NCBI RefSeq assembly: GCF_014842875.1 | Contig: NZ_JACYXZ010000001.1 | Coordinates: forward strand, 930,001 to 994,000 | DNA: 64,000 bases | Direction of reading: 5' to 3' | Source of the DNA: Nocardioides donggukensis | GTDB taxonomy: Bacteria > Actinomycetota > Actinomycetes > Propionibacteriales > Nocardioidaceae | In this document: piece by piece, positions 18,736-30,428 of the stretch | Numbering within the stretch: the first letter of the stretch is position 1 | How the letters are laid out: each line of letters starts with the position of its first letter | Made by a program: the position numbers and the translations under genes | Notes under the pieces: model-generated | The model's input: only the letters and a program-made list of their open reading frames with translations | Databases searched by the model: none | Told to the model about the DNA's origin: nothing

Positions 18736-18741
18736 TAGTGT
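18736..18741 (+). promoter_or_regulatory. -10 element for leaderless clpP1
   Basis: TAGTGT ends 7 nt before the GTG at 18749. This spacing favours the GTG over the upstream in-frame ATG at 18713. Confidence 0.5.
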
Positions 18742-18748
18742 CGCCCTC

Positions 18749-19393
18749 GTGAACAACGATCTGAGCGAGAAGGACATCCCCCTGGCGAACGGGGGCGGGA
18801 CCGCGACGTACGGGCTCGACGACCACATCTACCAGCGTCTGCTGCGCGAGCGGATCGTGTTCCTCGGCTCCGAGGTGCGCGACCAGAACGCCAACGCGAT
18901 CTGCGCCCAGCTGCTGCTGCTCTCGGCCGAGGACCCCGAGGCCGACATCTTCCTGCACATCAACAGCCCCGGCGGCTCCGTGGACGCCGGCATGGCGATC
19001 TACGACACGATGAACTACATCCCCAACGACGTCGCCACGGTCGGGATGGGGCTGGCCGCCTCGATGGGCCAGTTCCTGCTGTGCGCCGGCACCAAGGGCA
19101 AGCGCTACGCGCTCCCGCACGCCCGGATCATGATGCACCAGCCGTCCTCGGGCATGGGTGGCTCCGCCTCGGACATCAAGATCCAGGCGCAGCAGTCGCT
19201 GCACATCAAGAACGTGCTGCTGGAGCTGATCAGCGAGCACACCGGACAGGACCTCGAGCAGGTCATCACGGACGCCGACCGGGACCGGTGGTTCACCGCC
19301 CAGCAGGCGCTCGAGTACGGCCTGGTCGACCAGGTCGTGAAGAGCGCCCGCGAGGCCGCCGACCAGGGTCGACCCGCGCACGCGGACGACTGA
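18749..19393 (+). CDS. clpP1: ClpP protease subunit 1
   Basis: Serine protease subunit of 214 residues that forms a heptameric ring and, in actinobacteria, pairs with ClpP2 into a mixed tetradecamer. The catalytic serine lies in [11 protein letters not shown], the histidine in MMHQPSSG and the aspartate in the DRDRWFT region. [12 protein letters not shown] is the substrate-strand motif. The GTG at 18749 is chosen over an ATG at 18713, which lies upstream of the -10 element. Forty bp separate it from clpP2, and a candidate ClgR site lies upstream. Confidence 0.95.
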   Translation: MNNDLSEKDIPLANGGGTATYGLDDHIYQRLLRERIVFLGSEVRDQNANAICAQLLLLSAEDPEADIFLHINSPGGSVDAGMAIYDTMNYIPNDVATVGMGLAASMGQFLLCAGTKGKRYALPHARIMMHQPSSGMGGSASDIKIQAQQSLHIKNVLLELISEHTGQDLEQVITDADRDRWFTAQQALEYGLVDQVVKSAREAADQGRPAHADD

Positions 19394-19433
19394 GCCCACC
19401 CCCACGACCCCGACGAGGGAGCAGGACACACAC

Positions 19434-20042
19434 ATGAACTACTACATCCCGCAGTGGGAAGAGCGCACGTCGTACGGCTTCCGCCGGATCGACCCCTACG
19501 GCAAGCTCTTCGAGGACCGGATCATCTTCCTCGGCACCCCGATCAGCGACGACATCGCCAACGCGGTCATGGCCCAGCTGCTGTGCCTGGAGTCGATGGA
19601 CCCCGACCGCGACATCCAGATCTACATCAACAGCCCCGGCGGCTCGTTCACGGCGCTCACCGCGATCTACGACACGATGCGCTTCATCAAGCCCGACGTG
19701 CAGACCGTGTGCCTGGGCCAGGCTGCCTCGGCGGCGGCGATCCTGCTGGCGGCCGGCGCCAACGGCAAGCGGCTCGCGCTGCCCAACAGCCGGATCCTCA
19801 TCCACCAGCCCTACACCGAGGGCACCTTCGGCCAGACCTCAGACATCGAGATCCAGGCCAACGAGATCCTGCGGATGCGCGAGCTGCTCGAGCGGATGAT
19901 CTCCGAGCACTCCGGCAAGAGCGTCGAGGAGGTCAGCCGCGACATCGAGCGCGACAAGATCCTGACCGCCGAGGCGGCAGTGGAGTACGGCCTGATCGAC
20001 GCGGTGCTGGAGTCGCGCAAGGGGATCCCGGCACTTGTCTGA
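19434..20042 (+). CDS. clpP2: ClpP protease subunit 2
   Basis: Second ClpP paralogue, 202 residues. Catalytic Ser is in [14 protein letters not shown], His in LIHQPYTEG, and the INSPGGS motif is present. The two subunits are clearly diverged, as expected for obligate hetero-oligomers of the ClpP1P2 type. A good ribosome-binding site (GAGGGAGCAGGA) precedes the ATG, so it is translated from the clpP1 message rather than leaderless. It is followed by a hairpin at 20059-20078 and then clpX. Confidence 0.95.
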   Translation: MNYYIPQWEERTSYGFRRIDPYGKLFEDRIIFLGTPISDDIANAVMAQLLCLESMDPDRDIQIYINSPGGSFTALTAIYDTMRFIKPDVQTVCLGQAASAAAILLAAGANGKRLALPNSRILIHQPYTEGTFGQTSDIEIQANEILRMRELLERMISEHSGKSVEEVSRDIERDKILTAEAAVEYGLIDAVLESRKGIPALV

Positions 20043-20058
20043 CACGCGGTCCTCGTGT

Positions 20059-20078
20059 CCGTCCCCAATCGGGGGCGG
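20059..20078 (+). terminator. Intercistronic hairpin between clpP2 and clpX
   Basis: CCGTCCCC pairs with GGGGGCGG over 8 bp (one wobble) around the tetraloop AATC, 16 nt after the clpP2 stop. There is no U-tract, so it may attenuate or stabilise the message rather than terminate it fully. Confidence 0.4.
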
Positions 20079-20161
20079 CTCGGGGTACCGTCGAGAAGTT
20101 GACAGAACCGGTGCCGGAGCAGTGAGCCGGTGCCGGCCTGACGTGGAAAGGTTGACCGCCC

Positions 20162-21445
<1,284 letters not shown>

Positions 21446-21550
21446 GCCGCACCGCATGACCAGGCGGGCCTAGTCACTTCGGGTGATTTCGGGCTGCTGT
21501 CGGGTGGATTGTCGCAGTTCTGGCGCGACCGGTCGGTCTCCTCGGAGAGG

Positions 21551-22399
21551 ATGGCGGTGCCCACCCCCGTCCCTCACCTCTCGGGAGCAGTCTTGACCGC
21601 GGAGCACCAGCGTCCACTGGCGGCATTCGTCGTGGTCTCGCTGCTCTGCAGCATCTTCATGGGCTACACGCTGCACCAGCAGGGCCTGCTCCAGGTCATC
21701 GTCGGCAGCCGGGTGGCGCCGGTGAGCGTCGTGGCCGCCGGGGTGACCCTGGACGCGGTGCGGGTGCCGCGGTCCGAGCCCGCTGACTCGGCGCCGGGCA
21801 CCGGCCCGACGCCCGTGCCGGCACCGGACCCGGCCGAGTCGTCGGTGGCCATCGGCTCCCGATCGGCGCCGGCCACGGCCGCCCCGGCGACGCCCGTCCT
21901 CGCCCCACGCCGGTCCCGCGCCGCGGCGACCCGGCCCGCGCAGTCGGCACCCCGGTCGAGCGGGAGCGCGACTCCTCGCAGCTCGGCACGCCGGAGCGGG
22001 ACCTCGGACTCCGAGGGCCCGGCCACCGTGCTCGCCCGTCAGCTGGACCAGGCCACCCAGGACGTCCAGGACGCGGTCGTGGCGGTCGAGACCGCCACCG
22101 CGACCATGGCCGCCACGAAGCACCCGGCCGCGAAGAAGCCCAGGCCGGCGAAGCCGAGCAAGCCCTCGAAGCCGACCAAGCCCACGAAGCCGACCAAGCC
22201 CACGAAGCCCGCCAAGCCCGCGAAGGCGCACGGGTCGGTCTCACCCGGCGACGGTCCCTCGGTGGCTGTGCGCACGGCGCCCGGCCGGGACCACGCCAAG
22301 CCGGTCAAGAAGGCGAAGCCGGTCAAGAAGGCCAAGCCGGTCAAGAAGGCCAAGCCGGTCAAGAAGGCCAAGCCCGCCAAGAAGGCGAAGAAGCACTAG
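21551..22399 (+). CDS. Membrane-anchored protein with Lys/Pro tandem-repeat tail
   Basis: A 282-residue protein not recognised as a family. After a short N-terminus there is one hydrophobic segment ([20 protein letters not shown]) near residues 22-42. A Pro/Ala/Ser-rich disordered stretch (residues 75-160) follows, then an alanine-rich helix, and finally two blocks of perfect 6-residue tandem repeats, KPTKPT type and KPVKKA type. The tail is strongly basic. Its topology is probably single-pass; the tail could bind nucleic acid or, if outside, anionic wall polymers. Start could also be the TTG just before LTAEHQRP. It lies about 105 bp after clpX. Confidence 0.6.
   Translation: MAVPTPVPHLSGAVLTAEHQRPLAAFVVVSLLCSIFMGYTLHQQGLLQVIVGSRVAPVSVVAAGVTLDAVRVPRSEPADSAPGTGPTPVPAPDPAESSVAIGSRSAPATAAPATPVLAPRRSRAAATRPAQSAPRSSGSATPRSSARRSGTSDSEGPATVLARQLDQATQDVQDAVVAVETATATMAATKHPAAKKPRPAKPSKPSKPTKPTKPTKPTKPAKPAKAHGSVSPGDGPSVAVRTAPGRDHAKPVKKAKPVKKAKPVKKAKPVKKAKPAKKAKKH
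22151..22222 (+). repeat. Tandem repeat, 4 x 18 bp (KPTKPT coding)
   Basis: Four 18-bp units within the preceding gene. The middle two (22169-22186 and 22187-22204) are identical; the outer units differ at a few positions. Each unit is itself two 9-bp AAGCCnnnn halves. Confidence 0.85.
22298..22387 (+). repeat. Tandem repeat, 5 x 18 bp (KPVKKA coding)
   Basis: Five head-to-tail units beginning AAGCCGGTCAAGAAGGC. The first four are identical except at the last base; the fifth encodes KPAKKA. Near identity at the DNA level suggests recent slippage or gene conversion. Confidence 0.9.
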
Positions 22400-22410
22400 C
22401 CGGGCCCCTG

Positions 22411-22427
22411 CGGCCGGCCCCCGGCCG
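22411..22427. terminator. Bidirectional terminator hairpin
   Basis: CGGCCGG and CCGGCCG form a perfect 7-bp stem around a 3-nt loop, directly between the convergent repeat-protein gene and valS. No T-tract, as is common in high-GC actinobacteria. Confidence 0.45.
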
Positions 22428-22429
22428 GC

Positions 22430-25057
22430 TCAGTCGGTCTCGGCGAGGGTGGCGCTCACCGTCAGCTCGGTCGCGTCCGCGACCTCGCGCAGCTCCAGCT
22501 CTCCGGTCACCTTGCCGGCCTGGCGCAGGTCCTGCTCGGCCCGGCGCACGGCGTCGAGCATCTCCGCGGTGCCCGTGATCTCGGCGTGCGCGATCTCGGC
22601 ACGCATCGAGGCCTTGGCCTGCGACTTGGCGCCCCGGAGGCCGGTGAGCGCGGCGGCGACGGTGTCGAGCATCGCGCTCGTGGCGGCCGCCGACGGGCCG
22701 AGGTCGGTGGCCCTCGGCCAGGCGCTGAGGTGCACCGAGCCCTCCTGCCACCACGACCAGACCTCCTCGGTGACGTAGGGCAGGAACGGTGCCAGCAGCC
22801 GGAGCTGGACGTGCAGCGCCACGGCCAGGGCCCCGCGGGCCGAGGCCGTGCCCAGGCCGCCGTCCTCGGCGTAGGCGCGCTCCTTGACCAGCTCGAGGTA
22901 GTCGTCGCAGAACTCCCAGAAGAACCGCTCGACGGTCTCCAGGGCGGTGGTGTAGTCGTAGGCGTCGAAGGACTCGGTCGCGGCCGTGATCACGTCCGCG
23001 AGCCGCCCCATCAGCGCGCAGTCGACCGGGTCGGAGACCGCGACCGGGCTGGGGTCGGTGGCTCCGACGCTGCCGAGCACGAAGCGGGAGGCGTTGAGCA
23101 CCTTCATGGCCAGCCGCCGCCCGACCTTCATCTGGGTCTCGTCGAAGGGCGAGTCCAGTCCCGGCCGGGCCATGGCGGCCCGCCAGCGGACGGCGTCCGC
23201 GCCGTACTTGTCGAGGATCTCCGAGGGCACGACCGCGTTGCCCTTCGACTTCGACATCTTCTTGCGGTCCGGGTCGACGATGAAGCCGGAGATCAGGGCG
23301 TGGCTCCAGGGCGCCGCGTGGTTCTCGTAGTGGGCGCGCACCACCCGCGAGAACAGCCAGGTGCGGATGATGTCGTGCGCGTGCGTGCACAGGTCCATGG
23401 GGAAGACCCGCTCGAACAGGTCCTCGTCGGACTCCCAGCCGCCGGCGATCTGGGGGGTCAACGAGGAGGTCGCCCAGGTGTCCATCACGTCCGGGTCGCC
23501 CAGGAAGCCGCCCGGCTCGCCGCGCTGGTCCTCGGAGTAGCCGCGCGGCGCCGCCGTCGACGGGTCGACCGGGAGCTCGGCCTCGGTGGGCAGCAGCGGG
23601 TGGTCGTAGTCCGGCTCACCGTCCGCGTCGAGCGGGTACCAGACCGGGAACGGGATCCCGAAGAACCGCTGCCGGGAGATCAGCCAGTCCCCGTTGAGGC
23701 CGCCGACCCAGTTGTCGAAGCGGTGCTTCATGTGCCCGGGCACCCAGGTGATCTCGGCACCGCGCTCGAGCATCTCGCTCCGCACCTCGGCGTCGCGGCC
23801 GCCGTTGCGGACGTACCACTGCCGGGTGGCGACGATCTCCAGCGGCTTGTCGCCCTTCTCGTAGAAGTTCGCCATCCGCTGGGTCGGGGTCGGGTCGCCC
23901 TCGAGGTCGCCGGACTCGCGCAGCTTGGCGACCATCGCCTCCCGCGCGCTGAAGGCCGTCTTGCCCTTGAGGTCCTCGTACGCCGCGGCGGCGGGCTCGG
24001 CGGCCAGCCACTCCGGGGTCTCGCGGGACATCCGGCCGTCCCGGCCGATGAGCGCGCGCACCGGCAGCTGGAGCTCGCGCCACCAGGTGACGTCGGTCAG
24101 GTCGCCGAACGTGCAGCACATCGCGATGCCGGCACCCTTGTCCATCTCGGCCAGCGGGTGGGCGAGCACCGGGATCTCGACCCCGAACACGGGCGAGGTG
24201 ACGGTGCTGCCGAACAGACCGGCGTACCGCTCATCGTCAGGGTGCGCGATCAGCGCCACCACGCTCGGGATCAGCTCGGGGCGGGTGGTCTCGATGTAGA
24301 CCCGGTCGTCGCCGCCGGGCTGTGCGGACGAGGCGTGGAAGGCGACCCGGTGGTAGTGGCCGGCGTACTCCCGGGCCTCGAGCTCGGCCTGCGCCACCGC
24401 GGTCTGGAAGGTGACGTCCCAGAGCGTCGGCGCCTCCTGCAGGTAGGCCTCGCCGCGGGCGAAGTTGCGCAGGAACGCCCGCTGGCTGACGGTCTGCGCG
24501 TTCGGCCCGATCGTCGTGTAGTGCTGGCTCCAGTCCACCGAGAGGCCGAGCTGGCGCCACAGCTGCTCGAAGACCTCCTCGTCCTGCTCGACCAGCTGCT
24601 CGCAGAGCTCGACGAAGTTGGGCCGGCTGATCGAGACCTGCCGCTTCGGGTCCGGCTTCTCGGGCGGGGTGAAGTCCTGCTCGTACGGCAGCGAGGGGTC
24701 GCAGCGGACGCCGTAGTAGTTCTGCACCCGACGCTCGGTCGGCAGGCCGTTGTCGTCCCAGCCCATCGGGTAGAACACGGACTTGCCGGTCATCCGCTGG
24801 TAGCGCGCCACGAGGTCGGTGTGCGTGTAGGAGAAGACGTGACCCACGTGCAGCGAGCCGGAGACCGTCGGCGGGGGCGTGTCGATGGAGTAGACGTCCT
24901 CGCGCGGCCGGCTGCGGTCGAAGGCGTAGGTGTCCTCGGCCTTCCAGTGGGCCGCCCAGCGCGCCTCGAGACCCTCGAGCGCCGGCTTGTCCGGTACGAC
25001 GACGGCGCGGGGGGACGTCGTACCGGGCTGCTCGGTGGGGTTCGAGGTCTGCGTCAT
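22430..25057 (-). CDS. valS: Valyl-tRNA synthetase
   Basis: Class I synthetase of 875 residues that charges tRNA-Val and edits mischarged Thr. The HIGH motif is SGSLHVGH near residue 65, and the KMSKS motif is KKMSKSKGN in the second half. An editing (CP1) domain separates the two. The C-terminal region has the anticodon-binding helices ([20 protein letters not shown]) and ends with a short [17 protein letters not shown] segment rather than a long coiled coil. The ATG at 25057 fits the family N-terminus; the frame stays open far upstream, but that part is antisense to folC. Confidence 0.96.
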   Translation of the reverse strand: MTQTSNPTEQPGTTSPRAVVVPDKPALEGLEARWAAHWKAEDTYAFDRSRPREDVYSIDTPPPTVSGSLHVGHVFSYTHTDLVARYQRMTGKSVFYPMGWDDNGLPTERRVQNYYGVRCDPSLPYEQDFTPPEKPDPKRQVSISRPNFVELCEQLVEQDEEVFEQLWRQLGLSVDWSQHYTTIGPNAQTVSQRAFLRNFARGEAYLQEAPTLWDVTFQTAVAQAELEAREYAGHYHRVAFHASSAQPGGDDRVYIETTRPELIPSVVALIAHPDDERYAGLFGSTVTSPVFGVEIPVLAHPLAEMDKGAGIAMCCTFGDLTDVTWWRELQLPVRALIGRDGRMSRETPEWLAAEPAAAAYEDLKGKTAFSAREAMVAKLRESGDLEGDPTPTQRMANFYEKGDKPLEIVATRQWYVRNGGRDAEVRSEMLERGAEITWVPGHMKHRFDNWVGGLNGDWLISRQRFFGIPFPVWYPLDADGEPDYDHPLLPTEAELPVDPSTAAPRGYSEDQRGEPGGFLGDPDVMDTWATSSLTPQIAGGWESDEDLFERVFPMDLCTHAHDIIRTWLFSRVVRAHYENHAAPWSHALISGFIVDPDRKKMSKSKGNAVVPSEILDKYGADAVRWRAAMARPGLDSPFDETQMKVGRRLAMKVLNASRFVLGSVGATDPSPVAVSDPVDCALMGRLADVITAATESFDAYDYTTALETVERFFWEFCDDYLELVKERAYAEDGGLGTASARGALAVALHVQLRLLAPFLPYVTEEVWSWWQEGSVHLSAWPRATDLGPSAAATSAMLDTVAAALTGLRGAKSQAKASMRAEIAHAEITGTAEMLDAVRRAEQDLRQAGKVTGELELREVADATELTVSATLAETD

Positions 25058-25119
25058 GCCCGGAATGTTACGGGTGTGGCGTCGGGGTCGGGAAACCCGT
25101 TCCGTTGCCGGGGCCCTGA

Positions 25120-25125
25120 CAGGAT
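25120..25125 (+). promoter_or_regulatory. -10 element for SRPBCC gene
   Basis: CAGGAT ends 7 nt before the ATG at 25133 and overlaps an in-frame ATG at 25124, which it argues against as the start. Confidence 0.45.
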
Positions 25126-25132
25126 GGGCGCC

Positions 25133-25600
25133 ATGTCCCGCTTCTCGGCCGCCACCACCAGCGAGGCCGTCGTCGCGGCCGACCGCTCCGTGCTGTGGGC
25201 CGCCCTCACCGACCCCGACCTCCTGCCCCGGTTGACGCCGTTCCTCGAGAGCGTCACCGCCGACGGCGACCACTGGTGCTGGCAGCTGACCAGGTTCCCG
25301 GTGCTCGGCACGAGCGTGGTCCCGGCCTTCACCGAGCGGATGTCCCTCACCCCCGAGGAGCGGATCGAGTTCACCCACGACCCGCCCGCGGGGAAGCGGG
25401 AGCCGGCCGGGGCCGAGGGGCGCTACCTGCTGGAGGACACCCCCGAGGGGACCCGGCTGGCGATCCGGCTCGAGGTGCACGTCGAGCTGCCACTGTCGCG
25501 GTTCGCCGCACCCGCCGTGAACTCGGTCATGAAGGGGGTCATGGCCACGATGGGACGCCGGTTCTCGGCCAACCTCCTGGCCCACGTGGGTGCGGCATAG
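25133..25600 (+). CDS. SRPBCC-fold protein
   Basis: A 155-residue soluble protein. The start [20 protein letters not shown], followed by [20 protein letters not shown], and a C-terminal amphipathic helix ([19 protein letters not shown]) are typical of the START/SRPBCC helix-grip fold that binds hydrophobic ligands. DUF2505-like proteins are the closest named group I can suggest. No catalytic residues stand out. It lies divergent to valS and 13 bp before folC, so it may share that message. Confidence 0.7.
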   Translation: MSRFSAATTSEAVVAADRSVLWAALTDPDLLPRLTPFLESVTADGDHWCWQLTRFPVLGTSVVPAFTERMSLTPEERIEFTHDPPAGKREPAGAEGRYLLEDTPEGTRLAIRLEVHVELPLSRFAAPAVNSVMKGVMATMGRRFSANLLAHVGAA

Positions 25601-25613
25601 ACTCGCCCCCGCG

Positions 25614-27008
25614 ATGACTGACACTCCCCCCGGGCCCCCCGAGTCCCCCGAGCCCGGCCCCCAGGCCCGGCTGGCCGAGAGCCCTGCCGAGGTCGAGGAC
25701 GCGCTGCTGTCCCGCTGGCCCGAGACCCGGCTCGAACCGTCCCTGGACCGGATCCGGGCGTTCACCGCCCTGCTGGGCGACCCGCAGACGGCGTACCCGG
25801 TGATCCACCTGACCGGCACCAACGGCAAGACCTCGACCTCGCGGATGATCGACGGGCTACTGAGGACGCTGAACCTGCGCACCGGCCGCTTCACCAGCCC
25901 GCACGTCGAGCGGATGAGCGAGCGGATCAGCGTCGACGGCGAGCCGCTCTCCGACGAGGCGTTCGTGCGCGCGTTCAACGACGTCGCGCCGTTCACCCAC
26001 CTCGTCGATGCGGAGCAGGACCACCCGCTGTCGTTCTTCGAGACGGTGCTGGGCATGGCGTTCGCCGCGTTCGCGGACGCGCCGGTCGACGTGGCCGTCG
26101 TCGAGGTCGGCATGGGCGGCACCTGGGACGCCACCAACGTCGCCGACGGCGCCGTGGCCGTCGTGCTGCCCATCGACGTGGACCACGCCCAGTTCCTCGG
26201 CGACACCCCTCTCGCGATCGCCTCCGAGAAGGCCGGGATCATCAAGCCGGGCGCGACCGTCGTGCTGGCCCGGCAGCAGGAGGCGGTGGCCACGCTGCTG
26301 CACGAGCGCGCGGCCGACGTGGACGCCACCGTGGCCCGGGAGGGCCTGGAGTTCGGGGTGGTCTCCCGGGTGCCCGCGGTCGGGGGGCAGACCGTCACCC
26401 TCCAGGGACTCCGGGCGAGGTACGACGAGGTGTTCCTGCCGCTGTACGGCGCCCACCAGGCCCAGAACGCGGCGATGGCGCTGGCCGCCGTCGAGGCGTT
26501 CACCGGCACCGAGCCGCTCGACGACGAGCTGGTCCGTGCCGCCTTCGCCGAGGCCACCTCACCTGGCCGACTGGAGGTGATCCGGCGCAGTCCCACCGTG
26601 CTGCTCGACGCCGCGCACAACCCGCACGGCGCGGCGGCGGTCGCCGGGGCGCTCGACGACTCGTTCGCCTTCGCGCCGCTGATCGGCGTGCTCGGCGTGA
26701 TGTCCGACAAGGACCACCGCGGCCTGCTCACCGAGCTCGAGCCGCACCTGGCCCACGTGATCTGCACCCAGAACACCACCGACCGGGCGCTCCCGGCCCG
26801 GGAGCTGGCCGAGGTCGCGCTGGAGATCTTCGGGCAGGACCGGGTCACGGTGGTCCCCGACCTGGCGACGGCGATCGACCAGGCCGCCGCGCTGGCCGAG
26901 GCGGGGGAGGCGTTCGGCGACCCGCTCGGGTCCGGGGGCGTCCTGGTCACCGGCTCCGTGGTCACCGTCGGAGAGGCCCGGGCGATGCTGCACCGGGAGC
27001 GCACGTGA
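25614..27008 (+). CDS. folC: Folylpolyglutamate / dihydrofolate synthase
   Basis: Mur-ligase-family enzyme of 464 residues that adds glutamate to dihydropteroate or folate. The P-loop is [15 protein letters not shown] near residue 65; [27 protein letters not shown] and the C-terminal-domain motif [11 protein letters not shown] are conserved family blocks. The start at 25614 is preferred over an upstream frame extension from 25590. It overlaps the DUF4233 gene by a GTGA junction, a usual actinobacterial arrangement leading to ndk. Confidence 0.95.
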   Translation: MTDTPPGPPESPEPGPQARLAESPAEVEDALLSRWPETRLEPSLDRIRAFTALLGDPQTAYPVIHLTGTNGKTSTSRMIDGLLRTLNLRTGRFTSPHVERMSERISVDGEPLSDEAFVRAFNDVAPFTHLVDAEQDHPLSFFETVLGMAFAAFADAPVDVAVVEVGMGGTWDATNVADGAVAVVLPIDVDHAQFLGDTPLAIASEKAGIIKPGATVVLARQQEAVATLLHERAADVDATVAREGLEFGVVSRVPAVGGQTVTLQGLRARYDEVFLPLYGAHQAQNAAMALAAVEAFTGTEPLDDELVRAAFAEATSPGRLEVIRRSPTVLLDAAHNPHGAAAVAGALDDSFAFAPLIGVLGVMSDKDHRGLLTELEPHLAHVICTQNTTDRALPARELAEVALEIFGQDRVTVVPDLATAIDQAAALAEAGEAFGDPLGSGGVLVTGSVVTVGEARAMLHRERT

Positions 27009-27406
27009 GCGAGCGCGGGCGGTCGCCGCGCCGCGGCATGTGCGCGGCGGTCCTGACCCTCGAGGCGATCACGCTGGGGCTGAGCACCCCGGTGATGGTC
27101 ACCGTGGCCGACGTGCCGCTCGGCACCGCGCTGGCCCTGGGCCTCGGCCTGGCCGTCGCCTGCATCGTCGCTGCCGGCATGCTCCGCAAGGAGTGGGCCT
27201 ACGGCCTGGGCTGGGCGATCCAGGTGGCCGCCGTGGCGCTCGGCCTCCTCGTGCCGGTGATGTTCTTCCTCGGGGCCCTGTTCGGGCTGCTCTGGGGGAC
27301 CGCCTACGGGCTCGGCCGCCGCATCGAGCGCGAGCGGGCCGCGGCCTACGCCGCCTTCGACGCCGGCGAGGAGCCACCCGCCGGAGGCGCGCCCCGGGCT
27401 GGGTAG
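27005..27406 (+). CDS. DUF4233 membrane protein
   Basis: A 133-residue protein with about four hydrophobic segments and a charged C-terminal tail. The order folC - DUF4233 - ndk is widespread in actinobacteria and supports the call, together with [18 protein letters not shown]. It starts with GTG overlapping the folC stop. No function is known. Confidence 0.85.
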   Translation: MSERGRSPRRGMCAAVLTLEAITLGLSTPVMVTVADVPLGTALALGLGLAVACIVAAGMLRKEWAYGLGWAIQVAAVALGLLVPVMFFLGALFGLLWGTAYGLGRRIERERAAAYAAFDAGEEPPAGGAPRAG

Positions 27407-27409
27407 GCT
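27404..27409 (+). promoter_or_regulatory. -10 element for leaderless ndk
   Basis: TAGGCT overlaps the DUF4233 stop codon and ends 7 nt before the ndk ATG at 27417. Confidence 0.5.
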
Positions 27410-27416
27410 GCCCGCC

Positions 27417-27824
27417 ATGACTCAGCGCACCCTGGTCCTGCTCAAGCCCGACACCGTCCGCCGGGGACTGGTCGGCGAGATCGTCGGCCGCTTCGAGGCC
27501 AAGGGGCTCACGATCGTGGCGATGGTGCACCGCAGCATCGACGGCGACCTCGCCGACCGGCACTACGCCGAGCACGTCGACCGGGACTTCTACCCGCCGC
27601 TGCGCACCTTCGTCACCAGCGGCCCCCTGGTCGCCCTGGTGCTCGAGGGCGACGAGGCGATCGAGGTCGTCCGCGCCCTCAACGGCGCGACCGACGGCCG
27701 CAAGGCCGCCCCCGGCACGATCCGCGGCGACCTCGCGCTGTCCAACCGCGAGAACCTCGTGCACGGTTCGGACTCGCCGGAGTCGGCCGACCGCGAGATC
27801 GGCATCTGGTTCCCCGCCCTGTAG
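27417..27824 (+). CDS. ndk: Nucleoside diphosphate kinase
   Basis: Transfers the gamma-phosphate between nucleoside triphosphates and diphosphates through a phosphohistidine. At 135 residues it is full length. [19 protein letters not shown] is the N-terminal signature and [17 protein letters not shown] holds the active-site histidine. It can be transcribed alone from the -10 element ending 7 nt upstream, or with folC. Confidence 0.96.
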   Translation: MTQRTLVLLKPDTVRRGLVGEIVGRFEAKGLTIVAMVHRSIDGDLADRHYAEHVDRDFYPPLRTFVTSGPLVALVLEGDEAIEVVRALNGATDGRKAAPGTIRGDLALSNRENLVHGSDSPESADREIGIWFPAL

Positions 27825-27937
27825 GCCTGCGTGTCCTGCCGGGGATGACGCCTCCCGGCTCTTAGGCTCGCCCTGGGTGTGCGTGGCTGCTGTGCACCCT
27901 CCTTCCCCGGAACGAGCGACGAACAAGGGCTCAGCGC

Positions 27938-28966
27938 ATGGCGAACAGCGTCATCGGTCGTGACATGGCCGTGGATCTCGGCACGGCCAACACACTGGTC
28001 TACGTCCGCGGCAAGGGCGTGCTCCTCGACGAGCCCTCCGTGGTCGCGCTCAACGACACCACCCAGGAGATCCTGGCCGTCGGTCACGAGGCGAAGCGGA
28101 TGATCGGGCGCACGCCCGACAACATCACCGCCATCCGCCCCCTCAAGGACGGCGTCATCGCCGACTTCGAGGCCACCGAGCAGATGCTGCGGTTCTTCAT
28201 CCAGCAGGTGCACCGGCGTCGCTACTTCGCCAAGCCGCGGCTGGTGATCTGCGTGCCGAGCGGGATCACCGCCGTCGAGCAGCGTGCGGTCAAGGAGGCC
28301 GGCTACCAGGCCGGCGCGCGCCGGGTGTACATCGTCGAGGAGCCGATGGCGGCCGCCATCGGCGCCGGGCTCCCCGTCCACGAGGCGACCGGCAACATGG
28401 TCGTCGACGTCGGTGGCGGCACCACCGAGGTGGCGGTGATCTCGCTGGGCGGCATCGTCACCTCGCTCAGCGTCCGCACCGCGGGCGACGACCTCGACAA
28501 CGCGATCATCGCGTGGATGAAGAAGGAGTACTCCCTGATGCTGGGGGAGCGCACCGCCGAGGAGATCAAGATGACCCTCGGCTCGGCGTTCCCGCTGCCC
28601 AAGGAGCCCGAGGCCGAGATCCGTGGCCGGGACATGGTCTCGGGGCTGCCGCGCACCGTCGTGGTCTCCAGCGCCGAGGTCCGCCAGGCCCTCGAGGAGC
28701 CGCTCCAGGACATCGTCGACGCCGTCCGCGCGACGCTCGACCAGACACCCCCGGAGCTGGCCGGCGACATCATGGACCGCGGCATCGTGCTCACCGGTGG
28801 CGGCGCCCTGCTCCGCGGCCTCGACGAGCGGATCCGGCATGAGACCGGGATGCCCGTGCACGTGGCCGAGGACCCGCTCACCTCGGTGGCGCTGGGTGCC
28901 GGCAAGTGCGTCGAGGAGTTCGAGGCGCTGCAGCAGGTGCTGGTCTCCGACCGGCGGCGGTTCTGA
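27938..28966 (+). CDS. mreB: Rod shape-determining protein MreB
   Basis: Bacterial actin of 342 residues that positions the elongasome along the side wall. Phosphate-binding loops [10 protein letters not shown] (phosphate 1) and [14 protein letters not shown] (phosphate 2), the connecting [12 protein letters not shown] and the adenosine motif [13 protein letters not shown] are all present. A membrane-binding N-terminal helix is not evident. It is the first gene of an operon with mreC, mreD, mrdA and rodA, all joined by 1-4 bp overlaps. Presence of the full set implies rod-shaped or lateral wall growth. Confidence 0.97.
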   Translation: MANSVIGRDMAVDLGTANTLVYVRGKGVLLDEPSVVALNDTTQEILAVGHEAKRMIGRTPDNITAIRPLKDGVIADFEATEQMLRFFIQQVHRRRYFAKPRLVICVPSGITAVEQRAVKEAGYQAGARRVYIVEEPMAAAIGAGLPVHEATGNMVVDVGGGTTEVAVISLGGIVTSLSVRTAGDDLDNAIIAWMKKEYSLMLGERTAEEIKMTLGSAFPLPKEPEAEIRGRDMVSGLPRTVVVSSAEVRQALEEPLQDIVDAVRATLDQTPPELAGDIMDRGIVLTGGGALLRGLDERIRHETGMPVHVAEDPLTSVALGAGKCVEEFEALQQVLVSDRRRF

Positions 28967-29919
28967 TGGCCGCTCGCGACGGTCACGACCGAGGCGCCGC
29001 GAGCCGGGAGAAGCGGTGGCGGGGGCTGGACCGGCTGGCCCGGCGGGACCGCCCGTCCCGCTCGCTCCTCGCCGTGCTGGTGCTCGCCGCGGCGACCATG
29101 ATCACCCTGGACTACCGCGGCGGGGACGACTCGCCGCTGGAGCCGGCCCGCGCCTGGGCCGGTGAGGCGTTCGGCCCGGTCGAGGCCGCCACCGCCGGCG
29201 CGGTCCGCCCGTTCGCCGCCGTCCCCGAGTGGTTCCGGTCCCGCCAGGACCTCCGCGACGACGTGGCCCGGCTGAGCTCGGAGAACGCCGAGCTGCGGCG
29301 CACCGTCAACGGCACCGACCTCGACCGGAACCGGCTGGCCGAGTACGACGGGCTCACCCGCGCCGCCTCCGACACCGGATACGCGCTGGTGCCGGCCCGC
29401 GTGGTCGGCTACGGCCCCGGGCAGTCCTTCTCGCACACGGTCACGATCGACGCCGGCACCGACGCCGGAGTCCGCGCGGACATGACGGTGGTCAACAACG
29501 ACGGCCTCGTCGGCCGGGTGGTGCGGGCCTCGTCCTCGACCGCGACCGTCGTCCTGGCCGTGGACTCCGAGTCGGTGGTCGGGGGCCGGCTCGGCTCCAG
29601 CATGGAGATCGGCTTCCTGCGCGGTCGTGGGATGGTCGGCGAGCGCGGCCGGCTCGACCTCGACCTGGTCGACGACTCCGTCGTGGCCAACCAGGGCGAC
29701 GTGGTCTCCACGTGGGGCAGTCGCGGCGGGGCGCCGTACGTCTCCGGCATCCCGATCGGCAAGGTCACCGCGATCTTCTCCAGCCCGCGCGAGACCTCGC
29801 GCCGCGCCGTGGTCGCACCGCTGGTCGACTTCACCGCGCTCGACCTCGTCGGGGTGGTCGTGCCACCCGGCACCGACTCCGACCGTGGCCTGGTCGAGGC
29901 CGGCGGGCGGGACCGATGA
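28966..29919 (+). CDS. mreC: Rod shape-determining protein MreC
   Basis: Bitopic protein of 317 residues linking MreB to the periplasmic wall machinery. A basic cytoplasmic N-terminus precedes one membrane helix (SLLAVLVLAAATMITLDY) near residue 40, a coiled coil follows (residues 85-115, DDVARLSSENAELRRTV), then the beta-rich domain with ADMTVVNNDGLVGRVV and NQGDVVSTWGS. It starts on the last base of the mreB stop and overlaps mreD by 4 bp. Confidence 0.94.
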   Translation: MAARDGHDRGAASREKRWRGLDRLARRDRPSRSLLAVLVLAAATMITLDYRGGDDSPLEPARAWAGEAFGPVEAATAGAVRPFAAVPEWFRSRQDLRDDVARLSSENAELRRTVNGTDLDRNRLAEYDGLTRAASDTGYALVPARVVGYGPGQSFSHTVTIDAGTDAGVRADMTVVNNDGLVGRVVRASSSTATVVLAVDSESVVGGRLGSSMEIGFLRGRGMVGERGRLDLDLVDDSVVANQGDVVSTWGSRGGAPYVSGIPIGKVTAIFSSPRETSRRAVVAPLVDFTALDLVGVVVPPGTDSDRGLVEAGGRDR

Positions 29920-30428
29920 GCGCGGCCCGTGGCCTGGTGGCCCTGCTCGTGGTCTCGGCCGCCGTGGTGCTCCAGGTCAGCCTGTTCCCGCACGTCGCCT
30001 GGGAGGGCGTCGTCCCCAACCTGGCGCTGCTGGTGGTCGTCGGTGCCGCGCTGGTGCGCGGGCCGGAGACCGCCGCCGCGCTCGGCTTCCTGGCCGGAGC
30101 CATGATCGACCTGGCCCCGCCGGCCGACCACATCGCCGGCCGCTGGGCGCTGGCCCTGGTGGTCGTCGGCTACCTGGCCGGCCGGATGCGCCAGGAGGCC
30201 CGGCCCAGCGCGACCGCCGTCGTGGCCACCGTCGCTGCCGCCTCGTTCGTCGGGTCCTCGGTGTTCGCGCTGTCCGGCCTGCTGCTGCGCGACCCCGTCC
30301 TGGCCGTCACCGACATCGTCGAGGTGGTGCTGGTGGCGGTGGTCTGGGACGTGCTGCTCACCCCGTTCGTCCTGCCCCCCGTGATGGCGCTGTTCCGGCG
30401 CCTGGAGCCCGCCAAGGTCGCCTGGTGA
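29916..30428 (+). CDS. mreD: Rod shape-determining protein MreD
   Basis: Small polytopic membrane protein of 170 residues with five or so hydrophobic segments. Sequence conservation in this family is low; the call rests on VVPNLALLVVVGAALVRG, the size, the topology and the position between mreC and mrdA with 4-bp and 1-bp overlaps. Confidence 0.9.
   Translation: MSAARGLVALLVVSAAVVLQVSLFPHVAWEGVVPNLALLVVVGAALVRGPETAAALGFLAGAMIDLAPPADHIAGRWALALVVVGYLAGRMRQEARPSATAVVATVAAASFVGSSVFALSGLLLRDPVLAVTDIVEVVLVAVVWDVLLTPFVLPPVMALFRRLEPAKVAW

Noticed and set aside
20099..20104. TTGACA as a -35 for clpX
   Set aside because: No acceptable -10 hexamer lies 16-19 bp downstream.
22151..22387. Tandem repeats as a CRISPR or minisatellite replication element
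   Set aside because: Both blocks are in frame within a coding gene with unit length a multiple of three.
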